Below are positions 41,282-44,954 of a stretch of 44,954 bases of DNA, in pieces. Both the position numbers and the translations under genes were made by a program. The notes under the pieces are model-generated. The model was not told where the DNA came from. It did no database searches and saw only the letters and a program-made list of their open reading frames with translations. The stretch's first letter is position 1, and every line of letters begins with the position of its first letter. The DNA lies in contig DWYY01000061.1 of NCBI GenBank assembly GCA_019118445.1, forward strand, positions 1 through 44,954, given 5' to 3'. The stretch comes from Candidatus Eisenbergiella merdipullorum. Lineage in GTDB: Bacteria; Bacillota; Clostridia; Lachnospirales; Lachnospiraceae.

Positions 41282-42763
41282 ATGACAAAAGAAACCTTTG
41301 CGGACAGGCTGAAATGCGCCATGGAGAGAACGGGCAGAAAACAGGTGGATCTGATCCGCATGGCCGGGGAACGAGGCGTGAAGCTGGGAAAGAGCCAGAT
41401 GAGCCAGTATGTGAGCGGAAAAACGATCCCACGCCCCGATATGCTCCGTTTTCTGGCGGAAGCGCTGGAAACGGACGAGGAATGGCTTGGCGGAAATGAA
41501 AGCGTCGGGACCGGACAGGAGGAAAGCAGGACGCAGGGAGGAAAAAGCATGCGGGAATTTCAAAAATCAACGAAACTGGACAATGTATTATATGATGTCA
41601 GAGGGCCGGTGGTGGACGAAGCCTCCAGAATGGAGGAAGCAGGGATGCAGATCCTGAAGCTGAACATCGGAAATCCTGCGCCGTTTGGTTTCCGGACGCC
41701 GGATGAGGTAATCTATGATATGCGTCAGCAGCTGACCGAGTGCGAAGGGTATTCCTCCGCCAACGGCCTGTTTTCCGCCAGAAAGGCGATCATGCAGTAT
41801 GCGCAGCTCAAAGGGATCCCGAACGTTTCCATAGAGGACATTTATACGGGAAACGGCGTCAGCGAGCTGATCAACCTGAGCATGTCAGCCCTTCTGAACG
41901 ATGGAGATGAGATACTGATCCCGTCTCCGGATTATCCCCTGTGGACTGCCTGTGCCACGCTGGCAGGCGGAAAGGCAGTCCATTATATCTGCGATGAACA
42001 GGCGGAATGGTATCCGGATATCGAGGACATGAAGAAAAAGATCACGGACCGGACCAAGGCGATCGTCATCATCAATCCGAACAATCCCACCGGCGCTCTG
42101 TATCCGCAGGAGATTCTGCAGCAGATCGTGGATATCGCAAGGGAACATCAGCTCATCCTTTTTTCGGACGAGATCTATGACCGTCTGGTGATGGATGGGA
42201 AGGAGCATGTTTCCATCGCCTCTCTGGCGCCCGATCTGTTCTGTGTCACCTTCAGCGGTCTGTCGAAATCCCACATGATCGCCGGATTCCGCATCGGCTG
42301 GATGGTATTAAGCGGCAACAAGCAGATCGCCAGGGACTATATAGAAGGGATCAAGATGCTTTCCAACATGCGGCTCTGTTCCAATGTGCCCGCGCAGTCC
42401 ATCGTGCAGACGGCGCTGGGAGGACATCAGAGCGTGAAAGATTACCTGGTTCCGGGCGGAAGGATTTATGACCAGAGAGAATTTATCTATAAGGCGCTCA
42501 CGGATATTCCGGGGATCAGCGCGGTGAAGCCCAAAGCCGCTTTTTACCTGTTCCCCAAAATTGATGTGAAGAAGTTCCATATCACGGATGATGAAAAATT
42601 CGCCCTGGATCTGCTCAGGGATAAAAAGATCCTTCTGATCCACGGGGGCGGCTTCAACTGGAAGCAGCCGGACCACTTCAGAGTGGTCTATCTGCCCCGC
42701 GTGGAAGTGCTGAAGGAAGCGGCAAAGAGCATGGCAGACTTTTTCAGCTATTATCATCAGTAA
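41282..42763 (+). CDS. XRE-type HTH fused to a class I aminotransferase (AlaT-like)
   Basis: A 493-residue fusion. Residues 1-70 form an XRE/Cro-type helix-turn-helix (RKQVDLIRMAGERGVKLGKSQMSQYVSGK). A Gly/Glu/Ser linker (71-89) leads to a PLP-dependent aminotransferase of fold type I (90-493). Its PLP Lys is K329 in SGLSKSHMIAGFRIGW; N268 (NPNNPTG), D296 and Y299 also contact the cofactor. The enzyme part resembles alanine-pyruvate transaminases that begin with MREF-x-KS. There is a second GGGAGG and ATG at 41549, which would give that enzyme alone. Upstream GGAGG and repeated operators suggest self-control by the fusion. Confidence 0.85.
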   Translation: MTKETFADRLKCAMERTGRKQVDLIRMAGERGVKLGKSQMSQYVSGKTIPRPDMLRFLAEALETDEEWLGGNESVGTGQEESRTQGGKSMREFQKSTKLDNVLYDVRGPVVDEASRMEEAGMQILKLNIGNPAPFGFRTPDEVIYDMRQQLTECEGYSSANGLFSARKAIMQYAQLKGIPNVSIEDIYTGNGVSELINLSMSALLNDGDEILIPSPDYPLWTACATLAGGKAVHYICDEQAEWYPDIEDMKKKITDRTKAIVIINPNNPTGALYPQEILQQIVDIAREHQLILFSDEIYDRLVMDGKEHVSIASLAPDLFCVTFSGLSKSHMIAGFRIGWMVLSGNKQIARDYIEGIKMLSNMRLCSNVPAQSIVQTALGGHQSVKDYLVPGGRIYDQREFIYKALTDIPGISAVKPKAAFYLFPKIDVKKFHITDDEKFALDLLRDKKILLIHGGGFNWKQPDHFRVVYLPRVEVLKEAAKSMADFFSYYHQ

Positions 42764-42769
42764 ATGAGG

Positions 42770-44140
42770 TCAGCCAAATTTCTGAATGTAGCTCATGACC
42801 AGGATGAACAGAACAATCAGGGGCAGGACGTAGCTGACATACAGGCGTGACCACTTGGGGAATTTCAGCCCGCTTCCGGCGTCCGCCTCCTGAATGAAAT
42901 TCTTCCAGCCCCAGCCGTAGCGGCTTGTGCAGAAAAGCAGGTAGCCTACGCTGCCAAGCGGCAGCAGGTTGTTGGAGACGATGAAGTCTTCCAGATCCTG
43001 GATCGTGGTGCCCTCTCCCAGCGGAGCGAATCCGCTCCACACGCTGAAGCCCAGGACGCAGGGAAGGGAAAGGATCAGGATCAGCACCAGGTTGACCAGG
43101 GTGGATTTTTTCCTCGTCCAGCCGAACAGGTCGATGCCGAAGCTGATGATATTCTCAAATACGGCAATGACGGTGGACAGGGCGGCGAAGCTCATGAACA
43201 GGAAAAAGAGCGCGCCGAAGATCCGTCCTCCTGCCATCTGGTTGAAGATGTTGGGCAGGGTGACGAACACCAGGCCAGGCCCTTCGCCGGGATTGACATT
43301 AAAGGCAAAGCAGGCGGGGAAGATCACCAGGCCGGACAGCAGGGCTACCGTGGTATCCAGGCAGCAGATGCGCACGGATTCCCCGGTGAGGGCGTGATCC
43401 CTGGAAATGTAGCTTCCGAAGATCGCCATCGCACCGATGCCAAGGCTGAGGGTGAAGAAGGACTGGCCCATGGCAGCATAGATCACTTCAAACCAGCCGT
43501 ATTCTTCGATTTTACCGAAATCGGGAACCAGATAGAAGCGGATCCCTTCTCCGGCGCCCGGCAGAGTGACACTGCGGATGCACAGAAGGATGAGGATGAA
43601 AAACAGCGCGACCATCATGACCTTGGTGATCCGTTCTACGCCGTTCTGCAGGCCCATGCCGCAGATGCCGAAGCAGGCAAGAACAACAACAGCCATCCAG
43701 AACACCATGGGGCCAGGCTGTGCCAGCATCTCATTAAAGACACCGCCCACCTCGTCAGGCGTCAGGCCGGTGAATTCTCCCCGGAGCATTTTCACGATAT
43801 AGGCGAGCATCCAGCCGGCAACCGTGGTGTAGAACATCATGAGCAGGTAGTTGCCTGCCATGGCAGGATAGGAAAGCAGGTGCCATTTCGTGTTTTTCGG
43901 CTCCAGCACATGAAAGCTTCTTGCCGCAGATCTGCGGCTGGCGCGTCCCACGGAAAACTCCATGACCATGATGGGCAGTCCCAGGATGACAAGTGAGATC
44001 AGATAGATGACCACGAAGGCGGCGCCCCCGTATTTCCCCGTGATGTAGGGAAAGCGCCACACATTTCCCAGTCCGATGGCACAGCCGGCTGAGATCAGGA
44101 TGAAGCCCAGCCGGGACGAAAAGGTTTCTCTTTTTTCCAT
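42770..44140 (-). CDS. NSS family sodium-dependent (amino acid) transporter
   Basis: Sodium-coupled carrier of the neurotransmitter:sodium symporter family (LeuT/MhsT type), 456 residues with about 11-12 hydrophobic segments. The first helix has the hallmark SAGCAIGLGNVWRFPYI, with the Na+/substrate-site break, and GGAAFVVIYL follows. Bacterial members take up amino acids including branched-chain and aromatic ones. It is convergent with the aminotransferase gene, only six bases apart. GAGGGGG lies before the ATG. The substrate cannot be told, though an aminotransferase neighbour makes an amino acid likely. Confidence 0.9.
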   Translation of the reverse strand: MEKRETFSSRLGFILISAGCAIGLGNVWRFPYITGKYGGAAFVVIYLISLVILGLPIMVMEFSVGRASRRSAARSFHVLEPKNTKWHLLSYPAMAGNYLLMMFYTTVAGWMLAYIVKMLRGEFTGLTPDEVGGVFNEMLAQPGPMVFWMAVVVLACFGICGMGLQNGVERITKVMMVALFFILILLCIRSVTLPGAGEGIRFYLVPDFGKIEEYGWFEVIYAAMGQSFFTLSLGIGAMAIFGSYISRDHALTGESVRICCLDTTVALLSGLVIFPACFAFNVNPGEGPGLVFVTLPNIFNQMAGGRIFGALFFLFMSFAALSTVIAVFENIISFGIDLFGWTRKKSTLVNLVLILILSLPCVLGFSVWSGFAPLGEGTTIQDLEDFIVSNNLLPLGSVGYLLFCTSRYGWGWKNFIQEADAGSGLKFPKWSRLYVSYVLPLIVLFILVMSYIQKFG

Positions 44141-44170
44141 TGGAATAATTCCCCCTCTTTTGACAGTTTT

Positions 44171-44282
44171 GGACGGCGTACTGCCGTCCCTTTTTTGGCA
44201 GCGGGCATATGCGAAACCGGTAAGAATATGCCGTCTGCTGCCGGTCTGTATCCAGTTTATAAAAATTGGAGATATAAGTCAA
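44171..44282 (-). promoter_or_regulatory. Promoter and structured leader of the NSS gene
   Basis: On the minus strand TTGACT (44282-44277) and TAAACT (44259-44254) are 17 bases apart. The leader then holds a hairpin GGCAGC..GCTGCC with an inner GGCATAT/ATATGCC stem (44242-44197) and a second, GGACGGC/GCCGTCC (44189-44171). ACGGC of the first arm could pair with GCCGT of the second, so alternative folds exist. The second stem lacks a U-run on this strand. A regulatory leader is possible, but no known riboswitch class is recognised. Confidence 0.45.
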
Positions 44283-44610
44283 TATGTATGGACCTGAGAA
44301 GCTTAGAAAAGACGGGATAGATCCTCCGCTGCTTTCATTTTTTATAAAATATGCACAAATATCAGAAATGACCGGATGAAAAGACCGAAAATAGCAGAAA
44401 TATATTGAAAAATGCACGATATTTCATGCGGATAAGGCGGACATTTTATAAAAATGCCCCATAAAATTCCTGATTAAAAAATGGAATAAAAAATAAAAAG
44501 TCGTTTTTGCACAATATTAACAAAAAATTGCTTGGAATCAATTGTCAATATGTATGATAATAAAAACGTTGACAGTAACGAATAAATGCAACATGATAAA
44601 GGAGGCAATT
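44283..44610. other. AT-rich divergent spacer before the last gene
   Basis: No gene is seen. A weak plus-strand promoter for the last gene may be TTGGAA (44532-44537) with GATAAT (44556-44561), 18 bases apart. A lone TTGACA lies at 44569. The rest is AT-rich without clear repeats. Confidence 0.4.
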
Positions 44611-44954
44611 ATGAAAAGGAAAATGCTTCGCAAGACGCTCGCTGTAGCGGCAGCGGCGGCAATGGCAGTGGGAACACTGGCAGGCTGCGGCAGCAGTAAC
44701 AGTGGCAGCACGTCTGAAAGCACAGCGGCAGAAACGACAGCCGCTTCAGAAGCGACGGAAGCAGCAGAAGGCACCGCTGCAGAGGCAACGACAGATACTG
44801 CGTCTGAGGCAGCAGGCGGCGGAATGGACAGCTGGGAGCCGTTCGCCGACACCGTGACCCTTCAGGTCCCTGTTTATGACAGAGGCGTGGAAGGCGTCCC
44901 GGATGTGACGAGCAACTACTGGACCCAGTGGATCCAGGAAAACTTCGGCGACCA
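44611..44954 (+). CDS. Solute-binding lipoprotein, N-terminal part (cut by window end)
   Basis: The first 114 residues of a secreted lipoprotein. The signal ends in LAGC with Cys26 as the lipid site. A Thr/Ala/Ser/Glu linker follows to about residue 70. The mature start (WEPFADTVTLQVPVYDR, NYWTQWIQENFGD) resembles carbohydrate-binding proteins of the LplA/YtcQ type, like the gene at 8381. AAAGGAGG lies five bases before the ATG. The rest is beyond the window, and permease genes may follow. Confidence 0.8.
   Translation, partial: MKRKMLRKTLAVAAAAAMAVGTLAGCGSSNSGSTSESTAAETTAASEATEAAEGTAAEATTDTASEAAGGGMDSWEPFADTVTLQVPVYDRGVEGVPDVTSNYWTQWIQENFGD

Noticed and set aside
44171..44195. Plus-strand rho-independent terminator
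   Set aside because: GGACGGC/GCCGTCC followed by CTTTTTT looks like one on the plus strand, but no plus-strand gene lies upstream (the neighbouring gene is on the minus strand and starts here). It fits better as leader structure of the minus-strand gene.

Overview
The window looks like a chromosome segment of an anaerobic, spore-forming Clostridia, most likely Lachnospiraceae. This is an inference from gene content and style: YesM/YesN two-component regulators with LplA/B/C-type sugar ABC transporters, Ser/Ala/Glu-rich lipoprotein leaders, tRNA-Trp T-box leaders, a CIRCE-controlled hsp20, and both spmA and spmB. Base composition is moderate, with AT-rich promoter regions.

Layout. 1-316: hairpin-rich DNA that may be the end of an IS200/IS605-type element, then a Pho-box promoter. 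317-3273: pstS, pstC, pstA; no pstB or phoU follows. 3270-6123 (minus): YesM-type histidine kinase and YesN-type regulator. 6328-10261: carbohydrate ABC transporter (two permeases and a lipoprotein) with its own promoter and terminator, then a cytoplasmic GH10-like glycosidase. 11651-12240: decayed coding DNA and tRNA-Lys(CTT). 12362-15553: tatD, rsmA, a HAD phosphatase and a ZIP transporter. 15573-17103 (minus): trpS under a Trp T-box. 17112-18233 (minus): Rpn-like nuclease. 18610-22620: GH127-like arabinofuranosidase, AGCS symporter, surE. 22631-23020: pseudogene. 23213-26589: asymmetric heterodimeric ABC exporter. 26680-29625: LacI regulator, Gfo/Idh/MocA dehydrogenase, sugar isomerase.

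29641-32876 is a second Trp T-box followed by a GldA-like dehydrogenase, a YkvI-like LeuT-fold transporter and an HD hydrolase, which looks like an undescribed tryptophan-responsive operon. 32908-33224 holds two gene fragments; hsp20 follows under CIRCE. 33935-39706 is the best candidate for a new system: a minus-strand operon (unknown protein, two BREX-like P-loop ATPases, membrane-anchored glycerophosphodiesterase) divergent from a superfamily II helicase. 39743-41029: spmA and spmB, placed head-to-head instead of in tandem. 41134-42763: an XRE-aminotransferase fusion behind a promoter with five or six copies of TGAACTTT and with a second, internal ribosome binding site. 42770-44282 (minus): NSS-family transporter with a structured leader. 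44611-44954: start of another solute-binding lipoprotein, cut by the window end.

All functions are read from motifs and context. No database search was run.
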